Of a DNA stretch of 38,502 bases, positions 1-10,596 are shown one piece after another (the stretch's first letter is position 1; the number at the start of each line of letters is the position of its first letter). A model generated the notes under the pieces. It ran no database searches and was not told the origin of the DNA. It was given only the letters and a program-made list of their open reading frames with translations. The position numbers were made by a program, and so were the translations under genes. This DNA is from Candidatus Bathyarchaeota archaeon ex4484_205 (GTDB taxonomy: Archaea; Thermoproteota; EX4484-205), in NCBI GenBank assembly GCA_002255045.1, contig NJEE01000002.1:1-38502 (forward strand). Reading direction: 5' to 3'.

Positions 1-722
1 GAGGGAGTCATCTCCTTCCTTCTTTAGCTGATAGAAGGCTGCAGCCACCTCGTAGAGAGAGACAGAATCCTCCTCTGTCATAACACCATCTCGTGTACGC
101 CTAAGTTCAGCCATATGTGCGCCCACACCAGAGACAAGACCCCAATCATGTACTAGTTTACGTATGTAAGTACCAGATTCGCACCCCACCCTAAAAAGTA
201 AATGCCTCCCATCAAATTCTAGGAGCTGTAAATAGTAAATTATTCTTCTCCTAAGTCTCCTAGCTACAGAGGATCTTAAAGGAGGCTTTTGATAGATCTC
301 ACCTACGAACTCTCTGACAGTGTCTTCCAGCTTATCTAAGGAGAGCTCTCTATGAAACTCCGCTATACCTACATATTCTTTACCTAACATATGCAGAAAC
401 TCTATAACTTTCTTGGATTCGTAAAGACAGATGGGGAGTACACCAGTCACAGCGGGATTTCCCCAAGTACTTCTAAGGTCCCGCTGTGGCCGGCGTACTC
501 GATGCTGGCGAAACGTTTAACCCAGGATACTACATCATGACTGGTGGGTCCAGCAGGTTTATCCAGAACTATAATGCCGAAGCGGATATGCTCAGCGGGA
601 TCTCTTTCGTCGGGTTTTGAACCATATTTTGGATCAGTCTCGGCAGTTTCCCTCACTTTTACCTCCTTATGTCTTCTCCAGGGAGGAAGCATACCTGAGG
701 AGTATTTGATGTCTAACCTCAA
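1..722 (-). CDS. cbf5: Cbf5/TruB-family tRNA/rRNA pseudouridine synthase (H/ACA), 3' end outside window; two exons, 722..473 and 458..1, with a 14-nt intron at 459..472
   Basis: Exon 1 reads ...FGIIVLDKPAGPTSHDVVSWVKRFASIEYAGHSGTL; exon 2, in another frame, reads (D)PAVTGVLPICLYESKKVIEFLHMLGKEYVG...FRVGCESGTYIRKLVHDWG...VGAHMAELRRTRDG. TTG start at 722 with GGGAGGAG upstream. Follows eL14 as in many archaea. Confidence 0.9.
459..472 (-). other. Putative 14-nt BHB intron in cbf5 pre-mRNA (sense AAGUACUUGGGGAA)
   Basis: Excision gives GGC CAC AGC GGG ACC UUA G|AU CCC GCU GUG ACU = GHSGTLDPAVT. Outer 10-bp helix CACAGCGGGA:UCCCGCUGUG, 3-nt bulge AG^A, 4-bp helix CCUU:GGGG, 3-nt bulge AA^A, loop AGUACUU. 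Confidence 0.85.
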
Positions 723-723
723 T

Positions 724-996
724 TTACTCCTCCCTACTTTGCACGAACTCAAGGAGTTTGGAACGTCTGAGTGCCGCCATAACTTCTTTGTCAGAGGCAC
801 CTCTCTTTATTTTGACAGTTTTGTCTGTAGGGTGTATATGTCTCACATTGACTCGACGTCTTCGGATCCCTGTGAGTTCCTTCGGACCGGTGATTACTAC
901 ATATTTCTCATCGATCTCGTCTACAACAATACATTTCAGCCCTTTTTCTCTTCCCCGCAACTTCACACAAATTCTACCCACATTGATTGCTGCCAT
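724..996 (-). CDS. rpl14e: Ribosomal protein eL14
   Basis: VGRICVKLRGREKGLKCIVVDEIDEKYVVITGPKELTGIRRRRVNVRHIHPTDKTVKI; position before cbf5. Confidence 0.9.
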   Translation of the reverse strand: MAAINVGRICVKLRGREKGLKCIVVDEIDEKYVVITGPKELTGIRRRRVNVRHIHPTDKTVKIKRGASDKEVMAALRRSKLLEFVQSREE

Positions 997-999
997 ACT

Positions 1000-1545
1000 T
1001 TAAACACCCCTACTTCTAATATAAGCTTCTACCGCCACTTCAAGTATTTTAAGGTTTAATTCTATAGGGAAGAGAGCAGTATTAAGTATTAAGTCATATA
1101 TGGAAAGATCTGAGATGTCAAAGCCATAAAAGTCCAGAAATCTCTTTCTTTCCGATTCCTCACGGGACATTGTCTCTCTGAGGGCGACTTCATAGGACTT
1201 ATTTTCTCGATTGGCTATCCTTTCCACTCTCACTTTAAGAGGTGCAGACAAATAAATTTTGTATACATTTTCTATGTCTTTTGCTAACCAGCCTGCCAGA
1301 AGGCTGTCTAACACCACACCCCCTCGTTCCAGTAGTTCCCGAGACCTGTCATCAATCATCCTATCAATAGAAGAATTTTCTTCACAATATCTATTAAACT
1401 CCTCTACACTCATTTGATGTTCAGATGCGAGGGAACGAAAAAGAGTACCTGCAGAGACGTATTTCAGGTTAAATTTCTCAGAGAGATAGCGGGCATAGGT
1501 AGATTTTCCTACACCATGTGGACCACTTATAGTCACAGAGAACAA
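1000..1545 (-). CDS. cmk: Cytidylate kinase
   Basis: N-terminal P-loop ISGPHGVGKSTYARYLSEKFNLKYVSAGTLFRSLA; ribosomal cluster context. Confidence 0.88.
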   Translation of the reverse strand: MFSVTISGPHGVGKSTYARYLSEKFNLKYVSAGTLFRSLASEHQMSVEEFNRYCEENSSIDRMIDDRSRELLERGGVVLDSLLAGWLAKDIENVYKIYLSAPLKVRVERIANRENKSYEVALRETMSREESERKRFLDFYGFDISDLSIYDLILNTALFPIELNLKILEVAVEAYIRSRGV

Positions 1546-1551
1546 GAGGAG

Positions 1552-2010
1552 TCACCCACCATACCTGTATTTAAATACACGGTTCCAGATACTTTGAGCC
1601 CACATAAAGACTATGAAATACCACCAAATTATTGGCATGTAGCCGCTCTCAATATCCGTCAGGAGATATATGGTATATGGCGGATATCGTATTATAGGCT
1701 TAGTCGTAAATAAGGGAATCACAAACCAGAAGAATGGGAGGAGAATACCCATTGAAATAAACATCCGCTTCATATTTGCAGAGGACACCTTATTTCTCAA
1801 CTGTTGAATATACACCGCTTTCTTCTCAAGATTTCTTAAAGCTTTCTTATCTCCTGACTTTTTGGCTTCTTTCAACGCTTCCTCGAAGGCTTTCACCTCT
1901 TCGAGATACTGCTTCAAGACCTCAGGATGAAGAATCTTATTTGAAATAAAGGTAGTAGTGAAGGAGACAGCAAAAACTAATATAGTGAAGAGTAAAGCAT
2001 CTACGAACAT
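1552..2010 (-). CDS. DUF106 / EMC3-TMCO1-like membrane protein (YidC/Oxa1 superfamily)
   Basis: TM-coiled-coil-TM-TM layout; located between adkA and cmk downstream of secY. Confidence 0.8.
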   Translation of the reverse strand: MFVDALLFTILVFAVSFTTTFISNKILHPEVLKQYLEEVKAFEEALKEAKKSGDKKALRNLEKKAVYIQQLRNKVSSANMKRMFISMGILLPFFWFVIPLFTTKPIIRYPPYTIYLLTDIESGYMPIIWWYFIVFMWAQSIWNRVFKYRYGG

Positions 2011-2603
2011 TAGGAGACACCTCCAAAGATGATGTCAAACATGTATTGGGAGGCGTCCCCCAACCTTCCTTCGTGATTCTCAACGATACCTATACTTGCA
2101 CCGGTTAGTATGCCTATTGTGAAGGCTGTTGAGATTGTCATCTCAACCTCCTTACGTATTTCATCCAAGGATAGAGAGTCTCTGACGCGAGTGGTGTCAG
2201 ACATTCTTCTCCTGGCTATCTCCTCAGGCTCTGCAACCACTACCAGTATGGAGTCAGGTTTCAGAGTGTTCAGAATACTATATGGTAATCCTACTAGATA
2301 CAATCCTTTTCCAGCTCTTATTATTGCATGGGTGTCTATTATTAAGGCGTCATATTTCCCACTCATCTCCACAAGCTTCTCAGCAGCTCTCTTCTGTAGA
2401 TGTTTCTGCACACTCAATGGGAGCTTTCGGAGCATATCTCTATCTCCCTTAAATCCCTCGTTTCTTGCAATTTCGAGCATCACACTCCCATATGTAACGC
2501 TGAGAGCTTTCTTTCTCTGTTCTTCAGCCAATTGGAGAAAGCCATTAACTACGCTTGTTTTACCAACCCCTGGTATACCTACAACTATGACTCTTAAACC
2601 CAT
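2010..2603 (-). CDS. adkA: Archaeal-type adenylate kinase
   Basis: MGLRVIVVGIPGVGKTSVVNGFL P-loop; downstream of secY. Confidence 0.9.
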   Translation of the reverse strand: MGLRVIVVGIPGVGKTSVVNGFLQLAEEQRKKALSVTYGSVMLEIARNEGFKGDRDMLRKLPLSVQKHLQKRAAEKLVEMSGKYDALIIDTHAIIRAGKGLYLVGLPYSILNTLKPDSILVVVAEPEEIARRRMSDTTRVRDSLSLDEIRKEVEMTISTAFTIGILTGASIGIVENHEGRLGDASQYMFDIIFGGVS

Positions 2604-2648
2604 TAGAACTCGAAATACTACCTAGACTTTTAAAGATTGTTATGAGTA

Positions 2649-4067
2649 TTATTTCTCCCCAAGTAGACGAGAAAGCTCAGGATAGAGTTCCATGGCTTGC
2701 TCTCTCTGTAATAACTCATAGTATTGATATACTATCCCCACCGAGAGCAAGATACCTGTACCTGACCCATATACTCCTAGAAAATCACCTAACACTGATA
2801 TCAAACCAACAAGTAAACCACCTAGAATCGTTACTGCAGGTATATATCTAGAGAGAACTGTGGAGACCGGGGAGACTGCTCTTCTAAAGCCAGGTATCAT
2901 TACACCAGAATCCACAAGCTGTCTGGCTACACTATCAGGATCCATTCCGGAGATGGTGAGCCAAGTAGCCGAGAAGATAATGCAAATGGAGATTAGGATC
3001 GCCATATATATTAATGCCCTGAGAGGATCTAGGAGGACGTTTGTGACACCTCTTGGAGGGGTAATATAGTATATGAGGCCACTAATTGGTGTTCCAGTCG
3101 TTGAGTTAAATTTACCAATGAAGTCTGCCAATAAGGTCCCAGAGAGAGCAGGGTTGGATTGAACAATATTGCCCACCAGGTAAAGATCTGTGAAAAGGGT
3201 TGAAGCAAGTATTACAGGAATATTTGAAACATAGAGAAGTTTTACGGGGTATATACCACCATATCCTCGGAACTGTGAAGAAACTATTGGAATATTCACC
3301 TGAATCCCCTGAAGATATATCACGAAGATTATCATCGCAATGGTTACAACGAGGCCGAGCATAGTTGGTTGATAGGGAGACGGCCTAATGTAAAATGAGG
3401 CTATAGGATCCTCTCCTGCAAGTATGGCTTGGAAATATGCTATTATAGCACCATGTGCCTGACCGCCTTCCACAGGGAAGGGATTGAGAGCAGACCACCA
3501 GATAGCCTTCGCCACACCGGCAAGAATAAAGAGGCTTACACCACTACCAAGCCCCCAGCCCTTTTGGAGAAGCTCATCCATTAACATGAGGATTAGAGTA
3601 GCTATAAAGAGCTGAAGAATCATAATGAGCCCGGAGAAGAGAGGAAGATGCCCATACTGCCCACCTACTACATAAGCAATTGCCGAAAAGAGAGCTATGA
3701 GCAGTGAGAGAAACTTACTCGCAGTAGTGAAGAGAGCTCTATCTTCAGGGTTTGATGGATCATAAGATATTATACCGGAGCCGGCGAGAAGCTGGAGTAT
3801 AAGACCGCCAGTAACTATTGGACCTATTCCTAACTCAAGGATGCTTCCTCTGGATCCACCTACTATGACCCTAATTGGGGCAAAGGGATCTCCACCCTCG
3901 AGTGTGGCCACACCATAAAGGGGAACCTGTGACATAATGAGATATATAATAAGCACTAAGCCAGTCCAGATAAGTTTCCTACCTAGATCAACTCTCCTCT
4001 TTGGTGGTGCCACTTCAGGAAGAAACTTGGCGATTGGCTTGAATGTCAAAAAGAACCTACCTGCCAA
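2649..4067 (-). CDS. secY: Preprotein translocase subunit SecY
   Basis: 472-aa polytopic protein with QLLAGSGII and GGGLLVGLISVLGDFLGVYGSGTGILLSV-like motifs; after uL15. Confidence 0.95.
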   Translation of the reverse strand: MAGRFFLTFKPIAKFLPEVAPPKRRVDLGRKLIWTGLVLIIYLIMSQVPLYGVATLEGGDPFAPIRVIVGGSRGSILELGIGPIVTGGLILQLLAGSGIISYDPSNPEDRALFTTASKFLSLLIALFSAIAYVVGGQYGHLPLFSGLIMILQLFIATLILMLMDELLQKGWGLGSGVSLFILAGVAKAIWWSALNPFPVEGGQAHGAIIAYFQAILAGEDPIASFYIRPSPYQPTMLGLVVTIAMIIFVIYLQGIQVNIPIVSSQFRGYGGIYPVKLLYVSNIPVILASTLFTDLYLVGNIVQSNPALSGTLLADFIGKFNSTTGTPISGLIYYITPPRGVTNVLLDPLRALIYMAILISICIIFSATWLTISGMDPDSVARQLVDSGVMIPGFRRAVSPVSTVLSRYIPAVTILGGLLVGLISVLGDFLGVYGSGTGILLSVGIVYQYYELLQREQAMELYPELSRLLGEK

Positions 4068-4069
4068 AA

Positions 4070-4495
4070 TCAGGAAGCCTCCTTAACCTCCACCACTCCT
4101 CCAGCAGCTTCTATCTTTTCAGTAGCCAATTTTGTGGAGTGGAGTGTTATTATATGATATGAGTTGGAGACGAAGCCTCCTCCGAGGAGCTTAACATACC
4201 CTAATTTAGTGAGGTCAATTATAGTTCTGCCATCCTTATTCTTCTTATTATTAAGATTAGAAGCCAGTTCATCGAGTGCCCCTACATTAATAACCCGAGG
4301 TTTCTTACGGAGAGGTTTCCTCACAAACCCGTATCTTCCTTCATACTTGGGCTCTGGAGGGTTCCATTTATGTTTATGAGTACCTGCCTTTCCTTTACCT
4401 CCTTTCATACCTGACTTCCTATGTTGACCTACTTGACCATAACCGTGTGTCCGACTGCCTCTGTATTTTCTGGTCTTCCTAAGTTTATGTGGCAT
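4070..4495 (-). CDS. rpl15: Ribosomal protein uL15
   Basis: KLRKTRKYRGSRTHGYGQVGQHRKSGMKGGKGKAGTHKHKW. Confidence 0.95.
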   Translation of the reverse strand: MPHKLRKTRKYRGSRTHGYGQVGQHRKSGMKGGKGKAGTHKHKWNPPEPKYEGRYGFVRKPLRKKPRVINVGALDELASNLNNKKNKDGRTIIDLTKLGYVKLLGGGFVSNSYHIITLHSTKLATEKIEAAGGVVEVKEAS

Positions 4496-4513
4496 ATTCC
4501 TACACCCTTCAGA

Positions 4514-4990
4514 TTATATCATCCTATCTATTAATTTATTGATTTCAGGTCCCCAGTACCCTAATACACCTCCTTCTTTCACACCCTTCTTAACGGTACG
4601 TTTATATCCGCCTTTTGGAGGATGTAGCCTGAATACAGGTTTTACACCATCTAGTTTATTAAGAGAAATTGAGCCGTTGAGAAGTGCGTCTGCAAACTCC
4701 TCCAGCGAGGAGTAACCTATATCCTTAAGGAAGCCCTCAGTTAAAGGTCTATTGCCCCTCAACCTGCCTCTCTTTTTGAGAAGTTTAATTAGGATATCTC
4801 GGGAGATCTCTCCCCAGGCTATATAGTCCTTAACCTTTTGAAGCTGACCTTTTAATGACGGAGACATACGCAGAAGAACGGCATTATTCACATGATTAAG
4901 ACGGAGAGATCTTAAGGCATATGAAACATCATGACGTACATTCACGGTACCTCTAATCCGTACAAGGATTAGCAGAGAGTTTTCACTCAA
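4514..4990 (-). CDS. rpl30: Ribosomal protein uL30
   Basis: LILVRIRGTVNVRHDVSYALRSLRLNHVNNAVLL...FRLHPPKGGYKRTVKKGVKEGGVLGYWG. Confidence 0.95.
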   Translation of the reverse strand: MSENSLLILVRIRGTVNVRHDVSYALRSLRLNHVNNAVLLRMSPSLKGQLQKVKDYIAWGEISRDILIKLLKKRGRLRGNRPLTEGFLKDIGYSSLEEFADALLNGSISLNKLDGVKPVFRLHPPKGGYKRTVKKGVKEGGVLGYWGPEINKLIDRMI

Positions 4991-4993
4991 TTA

Positions 4994-5653
4994 TTACACC
5001 CCCCATAACTCAGGAGTCAATGTTGTCGCAGTCTTCTTCAACGCTTCAAATGTTGCATTGGCGAAGGAGATTGCAGTAGAGGTAGAGCCTCGGGTAAAAG
5101 ACCAACAATCCTGGATTCCAGCCATCCGGAGCACAGTCTTGGCAGTATCTCCTATAACTAGACCCAAGCCCCGTGGACCAGGCATTAGTTTAACCCTTAC
5201 ACTCCCACAGGAGCCCTCTACTATGAAAGGAAGAGAGTGAGGAGAGTTACATCGACACTCCCAGCTCCCACAACCACGCCTAACAACAATGATGTTTTTC
5301 TTGGCGTCAGCCACAGCTTTCTCAATGGCATCACGCACCTGAACTGCCTTTCCCCGCCCCAAACCTACATGACCACCCATATCACCCACTACCACCAATG
5401 CTCTGAACCTATTCCTCTCCCCAGCGTCTGTCTGCTTCTGGACGAGATCAATGGATATGACTTCTTCAGTTAATCTGGGAAGCAGTACATCCACTATTTC
5501 AGGCTCCCTGATTCGGAAGCCTCGCTGGAAAATCTCTTCTAGGGAGGAGATCTTTCCCTCCTTTACAAGACGACCTAACATTGTCTTTGGAGTCCAACTA
5601 TCCAGTATCGAATAAGAGGAAGCTTCATCAGACATTCCTATTTTCTCCTCCAA
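4994..5653 (-). CDS. rps5: Ribosomal protein uS5
   Basis: [36 protein letters not shown]...[17 protein letters not shown]. Confidence 0.95.
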   Translation of the reverse strand: MEEKIGMSDEASSYSILDSWTPKTMLGRLVKEGKISSLEEIFQRGFRIREPEIVDVLLPRLTEEVISIDLVQKQTDAGERNRFRALVVVGDMGGHVGLGRGKAVQVRDAIEKAVADAKKNIIVVRRGCGSWECRCNSPHSLPFIVEGSCGSVRVKLMPGPRGLGLVIGDTAKTVLRMAGIQDCWSFTRGSTSTAISFANATFEALKKTATTLTPELWGV

Positions 5654-6236
5654 ACCTCTTCAGGATCTCCTTTTCAATCTTCCGTATGAGAGTTGGGATT
5701 TTTTTACGTCCCAGCTTCTTCTTAACGAGACAGAACTGAACACCATCAAAATCAGGCATAGAATACAATTCATTAATATAGGAGTTGATATGCTCCCCAT
5801 AGATTCGGTTTTCATCTGGGAGAATAGCTGGGCTGTGTGGAACTTCGATGCCAGCCTTCACAACACCATATAGAGCAGCGAAGACCCTATTTCCTTTTGT
5901 TGGCCTCACCAGACCTATATCTAAAACAGCCTTTTTTATACCAACCTTCTCGGCTTTCAGACCAGCAATTAACCCCGTTAAGTAAGCGGCAGGCACACAT
6001 TTGAATGAGAGAGGCCAATTATATTTAGCAAGAATTTTCGAGAAAACAGCCATTTTAGTGTAATCTCCTTCAGGCTGGGCTTCTACAAATTGGATGTAAA
6101 TATATCTGTTTGAAGGCCTCACAACGAGGCGAGGGAGGCCGCTTTTGAGAAGGGCTGCACGCTGCCTATAGTCAGTGAGGTGAAGACGTCTCCTCTTTAG
6201 GGTAAGCCTGTATCTTGGACCCATATGTCTAGGCAC
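5628..6236 (-). CDS. rpl18: Ribosomal protein uL18
   Basis: [44 protein letters not shown]. Confidence 0.95.
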   Translation of the reverse strand: MPRHMGPRYRLTLKRRRLHLTDYRQRAALLKSGLPRLVVRPSNRYIYIQFVEAQPEGDYTKMAVFSKILAKYNWPLSFKCVPAAYLTGLIAGLKAEKVGIKKAVLDIGLVRPTKGNRVFAALYGVVKAGIEVPHSPAILPDENRIYGEHINSYINELYSMPDFDGVQFCLVKKKLGRKKIPTLIRKIEKEILKRFGGENRNV

Positions 6237-6684
6237 TTCTGACGCCCTCCTTCATCATTCTTATAAATGATCTGAGAGCTCTCAAGCTATGGAAACTGCC
6301 TCCTTTAATTCTCCGATAAAGATAGCGGTATTCTTTCCTATCTAAGTATCCCTTTTCTCTCAGAAGACGGATATATCGTCTCTGGGCTCTGACCCTCATT
6401 ATCCAAAGTCTCTTGCGTGGCATCCTTGCATCTTTGCCTCCTTTCCTTGAGCCGTGACCGCGGCGTCTCCCTTTACGTCTCTTTTTAACTCTCTCCAACC
6501 ACCTCCCACGGGAATTACCCTTCCCAGGCAGTTTACGCACTATACCTAACCCTATAAGCTTCCTAACATCACCCCTTGTAATCGCATCTTCAACCTCATC
6601 CAGCCGTTCTGGATCGATCCACACTCTAGACTCACCGACCTTGAGAATATCTGCAGCCATCCTCCGCACTGTCTTCACACCCAT
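6229..6684 (-). CDS. rpl19e: Ribosomal protein eL19
   Basis: VRRMAADILKVGESRVWIDPERLDEVEDAITRGDVRKLI. Confidence 0.95.
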   Translation of the reverse strand: MGVKTVRRMAADILKVGESRVWIDPERLDEVEDAITRGDVRKLIGLGIVRKLPGKGNSRGRWLERVKKRRKGRRRGHGSRKGGKDARMPRKRLWIMRVRAQRRYIRLLREKGYLDRKEYRYLYRRIKGGSFHSLRALRSFIRMMKEGVRSA

Positions 6685-6691
6685 CTTTGTT

Positions 6692-7120
6692 CTACCTCTC
6701 TAGACGTGGCTTCTTATAAGGATTCAAGACCTTTAGACTCATTTCCTCCGCAATTTCTGTAAGAATCCTTCTCTTTCTAGCACCCAGCTTACCTGAAAGC
6801 CGAATGGCTATATCCGTTTGACCCTTAAGCCTTCTAAGTTCTTCCTCATTTCTAACATATACTTCTCTATATCCTGAAGGATGCAACCCCCTGATGATCT
6901 TTGGGGACCTATAGCCTATTTTTACTCTTACAGGCCAGCCTTTTCTCTCCAGCCTCATCTTGTTATCGATGCCTTTTGGTTTCCGCCATCCTGTCTCTAG
7001 ACGTTTATATCTCCAGCTCTCAAAACGTATGAACTTAGGTTTTTTAAACCGTCTTTTTAGTCTAGCAAGCTTAGCTGGATCCATTACCACCAAACCCCTT
7101 TTCCACCACATATATTCCAT
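6692..7120 (-). CDS. rpl32e: Ribosomal protein eL32 (true start probably near 7084)
   Basis: KKPKFIRFESWRYKRLETGWRKPKGIDNKMRLERKGWPVRVKIGYRSPK. Confidence 0.93.
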   Translation of the reverse strand: MEYMWWKRGLVVMDPAKLARLKRRFKKPKFIRFESWRYKRLETGWRKPKGIDNKMRLERKGWPVRVKIGYRSPKIIRGLHPSGYREVYVRNEEELRRLKGQTDIAIRLSGKLGARKRRILTEIAEEMSLKVLNPYKKPRLER

Positions 7121-7655
7121 CTAGGAAGATACGGGTGTCCTTCCCTTTTATCACCGTTGCAAGCTCCAAGTTTGCCGCGGTTTGCGTTACTTTTTCAATA
7201 TCAATACCCTTAATAGTTATCTCTTCACCCTCTACCTTGACTTCGATATCAGGACTCATAATTCTCGCGACTCTCGGCGCTCTTTCCCCTATAAAGTTCT
7301 CTATGAGAATTTTATCTCTAACAACCTTTACATTCATAGGGAAGTGAGACTGAACCATTATTAGTTTACAGTAGTATCCCTCCTTCACCCCCCGTATCAT
7401 GTTCCTTATGTGCTTTACTATTGTGCCAACAATGGACTTTCCCCTCCTACCCTTTATAGTACTCACTACACTTATGACATTATTTTCTTTAATTAAGGAG
7501 ATAGGAGCATGGGAGAAATCACGCTCCAAGCTTCCTAATGGACCTTTCACTCTCACCTTTAGCCCCTCTACTTCGAGCTCAATATCATCAGGGATTTCTA
7601 CTGAACGCTTCCATCCTACTTCCTGCTCAGTAGACATATGCCAGCAACCTCCCAC
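7071..7655 (-). CDS. rpl6: Ribosomal protein uL6 (likely start at 7637)
   Basis: [30 protein letters not shown]...[15 protein letters not shown]. Confidence 0.93.
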   Translation of the reverse strand: MGGCWHMSTEQEVGWKRSVEIPDDIELEVEGLKVRVKGPLGSLERDFSHAPISLIKENNVISVVSTIKGRRGKSIVGTIVKHIRNMIRGVKEGYYCKLIMVQSHFPMNVKVVRDKILIENFIGERAPRVARIMSPDIEVKVEGEEITIKGIDIEKVTQTAANLELATVIKGKDTRIFLDGIYVVEKGFGGNGSS

Positions 7656-8019
7656 CAGTATGTTTTGCTTTAGCTTCTCTATGGTCCATAACGCCCTGCG
7701 GAGTTGAAATAATTAGAACTCCAATATTACTTGCAGGAAGATATCGTCTCTCCCATTTCTCGATATCTCTAAACTTTACAGGGAATCTTGGTTTAATCAC
7801 GCCACATTTATTTATACGCCCTAGTAACTGGACCCTGAACTTCCCTGCACGGCCATCATCTATGAATTCAAATTCTCCAATATAGCCAGATTTCTGCATA
7901 ATTCTAAGAACTTGAGCAATCAGGTTTGAGGCAGGTTTTACAATACAATCTCTGTGATTTCTTGCCTCACTATTGTTTATTGCTGAGAGGGCGTCCGCAA
8001 GGGGATCGTTAAGTGCCAA
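7627..8019 (-). CDS. rps8: Ribosomal protein uS8
   Basis: [31 protein letters not shown]...[33 protein letters not shown]. Confidence 0.95.
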   Translation of the reverse strand: MALNDPLADALSAINNSEARNHRDCIVKPASNLIAQVLRIMQKSGYIGEFEFIDDGRAGKFRVQLLGRINKCGVIKPRFPVKFRDIEKWERRYLPASNIGVLIISTPQGVMDHREAKAKHTGGRLLAYVY

Positions 8020-8039
8020 TTATTTCACCTCCATAGTCG

Positions 8040-8201
8040 TCACATATATTTCCTGAAGCCCAAGTCTTCAGCCACCTCTCTAAAACAGTGCCTACAGTAA
8101 TATAATCCATAGAGTCTAATTATCGGTCCATAGCTTCCACATCGTATGCACTGCCGAGAACCTTTTCCGAATTTTCTTATTTTCTTACCTCGTTTTCCCA
8201 T
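8040..8201 (-). CDS. rps14: Ribosomal protein uS14, zinc-binding type (missing from the ORF track because it is short)
   Basis: Reverse-strand translation [53 protein letters not shown], with CxxC...CxxC. Confidence 0.95.
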   Translation of the reverse strand: MGKRGKKIRKFGKGSRQCIRCGSYGPIIRLYGLYYCRHCFREVAEDLGFRKYM

Positions 8202-8752
8202 TATTTCTTATCCTCCACTATTTGAACATTGAAAGTGTTCCTCATAAACTCTATGGCTGCCTCCTTAGTTACCCTGTGTTTGGAGCCTATCTTGCTTCTC
8301 TTACGTTTCCGTAATGCAACTCTATATCCAGGTCTAGAAAGACGAACAATTATATCCATTCCAAAAATTCCAATTTCAGGATCATATTTCACATCAGGAA
8401 GTTGAATATGTTCCTTTATTCCAAACCCAAAGTTACCATATTCATCGAAGGAGGAAGCTCTTAATTTAAAGTCCACGGCCTCTAGAGCTTTCTTGAGGAA
8501 GCCTACTGCGGCGTCGCCTCTGAGAGTGACTCTTACAGATATTGGTTCTCTCTTTCTTATTCCAAAATCTCGTATAGTCTTCTTTGCTTTACCCTCAATG
8601 GGTTTCATGCCGGTCAGTATCTCTAAAAGGGTTCTAGCTTTCTCCAGGCGTTCTCCTGAAGTACCTACACCTATATGCACTATTACTTTGTCTATTTTTA
8701 TACTACGCATTATATTCTCTTCTGCTGTCACAAGCTGGGCAGACTGATCCAA
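8201..8752 (-). CDS. rpl5: Ribosomal protein uL5 (likely start at 8710)
   Basis: [53 protein letters not shown]. Confidence 0.94.
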   Translation of the reverse strand: MDQSAQLVTAEENIMRSIKIDKVIVHIGVGTSGERLEKARTLLEILTGMKPIEGKAKKTIRDFGIRKREPISVRVTLRGDAAVGFLKKALEAVDFKLRASSFDEYGNFGFGIKEHIQLPDVKYDPEIGIFGMDIIVRLSRPGYRVALRKRKRSKIGSKHRVTKEAAIEFMRNTFNVQIVEDKK

Positions 8753-9456
8753 GGCTTTTCACCTCCAATTACCATCACAAGACTCATCGGAATGAAGACG
8801 GATACATTCTCTGACTCAATTTCAAGAAGCCTACGAGAGATCGGGGTAGAGCCATCACCCAGATTCTTCACTTTTCCAAATAATCCTGCTTTCGACCCTC
8901 CAGTAATCATGACAGAGACACCGGGAGATAAAGGTAAGTGCTCCAAAACTTTAGAGTTAGGAATTTCAAGTTTCACAGAGCCATAGAGGGGAAGATTTAT
9001 CTCAGCAGGTGGACGCAGAACCCTACCGTCATGGAATGAATAAGCAAATACACCTCCCTTCAATATATTTTTCTTAACTATTTTACAGACTTTGAAGCCA
9101 GCTTCCTTTTCGGAAATGGAATATGGAAATAGACATCTCTTTCTATCTATGAATATCCTATAACAACTGGTATCTGCGAGCTCTACAACATCCATAAGTC
9201 CTACTGGAAATCTGTGATCTCTCCTGACTACACCATCAACCTTTACCCTCCCCTTTTTTATGATCTTCTTAGCCTCCATGGCAGTATCCGCAAAGCCAAG
9301 GATATCCCTTACAAGAATTAAGAGAGGAAGGGAGGAAGATATAGGATGAGGGCCCGGCGATGGTTTGACTGTAAACACGTGAGCTTTCCTCTTAATGGGC
9401 CAAGAAGGGGGAGCAGCTAACCTCTTCAGATGTTTTGTTGCACCAAGTTTAGCCAC
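8728..9456 (-). CDS. rps4e: Ribosomal protein eS4
   Basis: [50 protein letters not shown]. Confidence 0.95.
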   Translation of the reverse strand: MAKLGATKHLKRLAAPPSWPIKRKAHVFTVKPSPGPHPISSSLPLLILVRDILGFADTAMEAKKIIKKGRVKVDGVVRRDHRFPVGLMDVVELADTSCYRIFIDRKRCLFPYSISEKEAGFKVCKIVKKNILKGGVFAYSFHDGRVLRPPAEINLPLYGSVKLEIPNSKVLEHLPLSPGVSVMITGGSKAGLFGKVKNLGDGSTPISRRLLEIESENVSVFIPMSLVMVIGGEKPWISLPSL

Positions 9457-9823
9457 CTTGGCTCACCCCCTCAATTTTATTTCTACGCCATTCGTCTTCC
9501 AAGTTGAGCTCTGTAATTAGCAGATTGGCAGGCCTAATTGGAATTAAAATTTTCCTTCCATCAACGGTCTCTCGAGTGAGACCTTCTATATATATCATCA
9601 ACTTCTTTCTATCCACCTTCTGAACCTTACCTTCTACACCTGCATAATCACCCTTTAAAACCAGAACCTTGTCCCCCACACGAATAGGAAAGCTCCTATG
9701 ACCATACTTCTCTCTCAAAGCACGAGAAAGATGAACAGACAATAATTTTCCTCTCATATGGTGAGGAGCGTTAAAGAGACGTCTACGCTGGACTCTCCGC
9801 TTCTTGCTAATCACTTTACCCAA
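9449..9823 (-). CDS. rpl24: Ribosomal protein uL24
   Basis: HMRGKLLSVHLSRALREKYGHRSFPIRVGDKVLVLKGDYAGVEGKV (KOW). Confidence 0.93.
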   Translation of the reverse strand: MGKVISKKRRVQRRRLFNAPHHMRGKLLSVHLSRALREKYGHRSFPIRVGDKVLVLKGDYAGVEGKVQKVDRKKLMIYIEGLTRETVDGRKILIPIRPANLLITELNLEDEWRRNKIEGVSQGG

Positions 9824-9836
9824 ATTTCATACCTCC

Positions 9837-10271
9837 TTAAATTATTATACTGGCCAATGCTGCTACCCGTGGCCATCGATCGGCAGCCTCTCTGGCGACA
9901 GGACCACGTATTTCCGTGCCCTTCAAGTCTCCAGTAGGAAGTACGAGAACAGCGGCATTATCCTCGAAAACTACACGCCACCCCTCGGGACGTCTTATCG
10001 GGAACCTCTGCCTCACTATTATGGCTTTAAAAACTTGTCTTCTGAGCTCGGGAATACCCTTCTTTACAGTAACACTCACAAGATCACCTACATTTGCAGA
10101 AGGTAGACGTCTTAGCCTACCCTTATATCCATGTACTTGAATTATTTCTAACTCCTTTGCACCACTGTTATCCGTACATACAAGCGTAGAACCTACAGGT
10201 AATCCTCTCGCGTGTCTAAGACGGTACTCCAGAATACCTCTTGCTGAGACAGCGCGAGACCTAACCGACAT
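9837..10271 (-). CDS. rpl14: Ribosomal protein uL14
   Basis: [49 protein letters not shown]. Confidence 0.95.
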   Translation of the reverse strand: MSVRSRAVSARGILEYRLRHARGLPVGSTLVCTDNSGAKELEIIQVHGYKGRLRRLPSANVGDLVSVTVKKGIPELRRQVFKAIIVRQRFPIRRPEGWRVVFEDNAAVLVLPTGDLKGTEIRGPVAREAADRWPRVAALASIII

Positions 10272-10596
10272 CGGATCTCACCTTCCCTAGTACAACGAAG
10301 TGGACTGTTTTGGAGAGAGGTCTGCACTCACCTATTTTTACTATATCCCCTTCCTTAATATCTAAACAGGGAGGAGAGTGAGCAGGAATTCTGCTCCTAC
10401 GTCGCTCATATCGCATATATTTCCGATCATATTTGAGGTATTCCCTCAACACAATAACTGTATTAGTCATCTTGGTGCTCACTACCTTACCTATTATATA
10501 CTTACCTCTAACTGAGACGTCTCCATGATAGGGACACTTTTTATCACTGCACGCCCTTTTCGGTGGCTCCAATGAGGGATCAGGTCTCCGCGCCAT
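10261..10596 (-). CDS. rps17: Ribosomal protein uS17
   Basis: [57 protein letters not shown]. Confidence 0.94.
   Translation of the reverse strand: MARRPDPSLEPPKRACSDKKCPYHGDVSVRGKYIIGKVVSTKMTNTVIVLREYLKYDRKYMRYERRRSRIPAHSPPCLDIKEGDIVKIGECRPLSKTVHFVVLGKVRSDVG

Noticed and set aside
447-800. 117-aa ORF ending ...GHSGTLEVLGEIPL as a complete protein or cbf5 pseudogene
   Set aside because: It is exon 1 of cbf5 reading through the 14-nt insert; downstream sequence in another frame is fully conserved, so an intron explains it better than decay.
544-1059. Plus-strand 171-aa ORF antisense to cbf5/eL14
   Set aside because: Antisense shadow of strongly conserved minus-strand genes; no recognisable domain.
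2110-2625. 171-aa plus-strand ORF opposite adkA
   Set aside because: Mirror ORF of a conserved kinase; low-complexity Ser/Leu-rich product.
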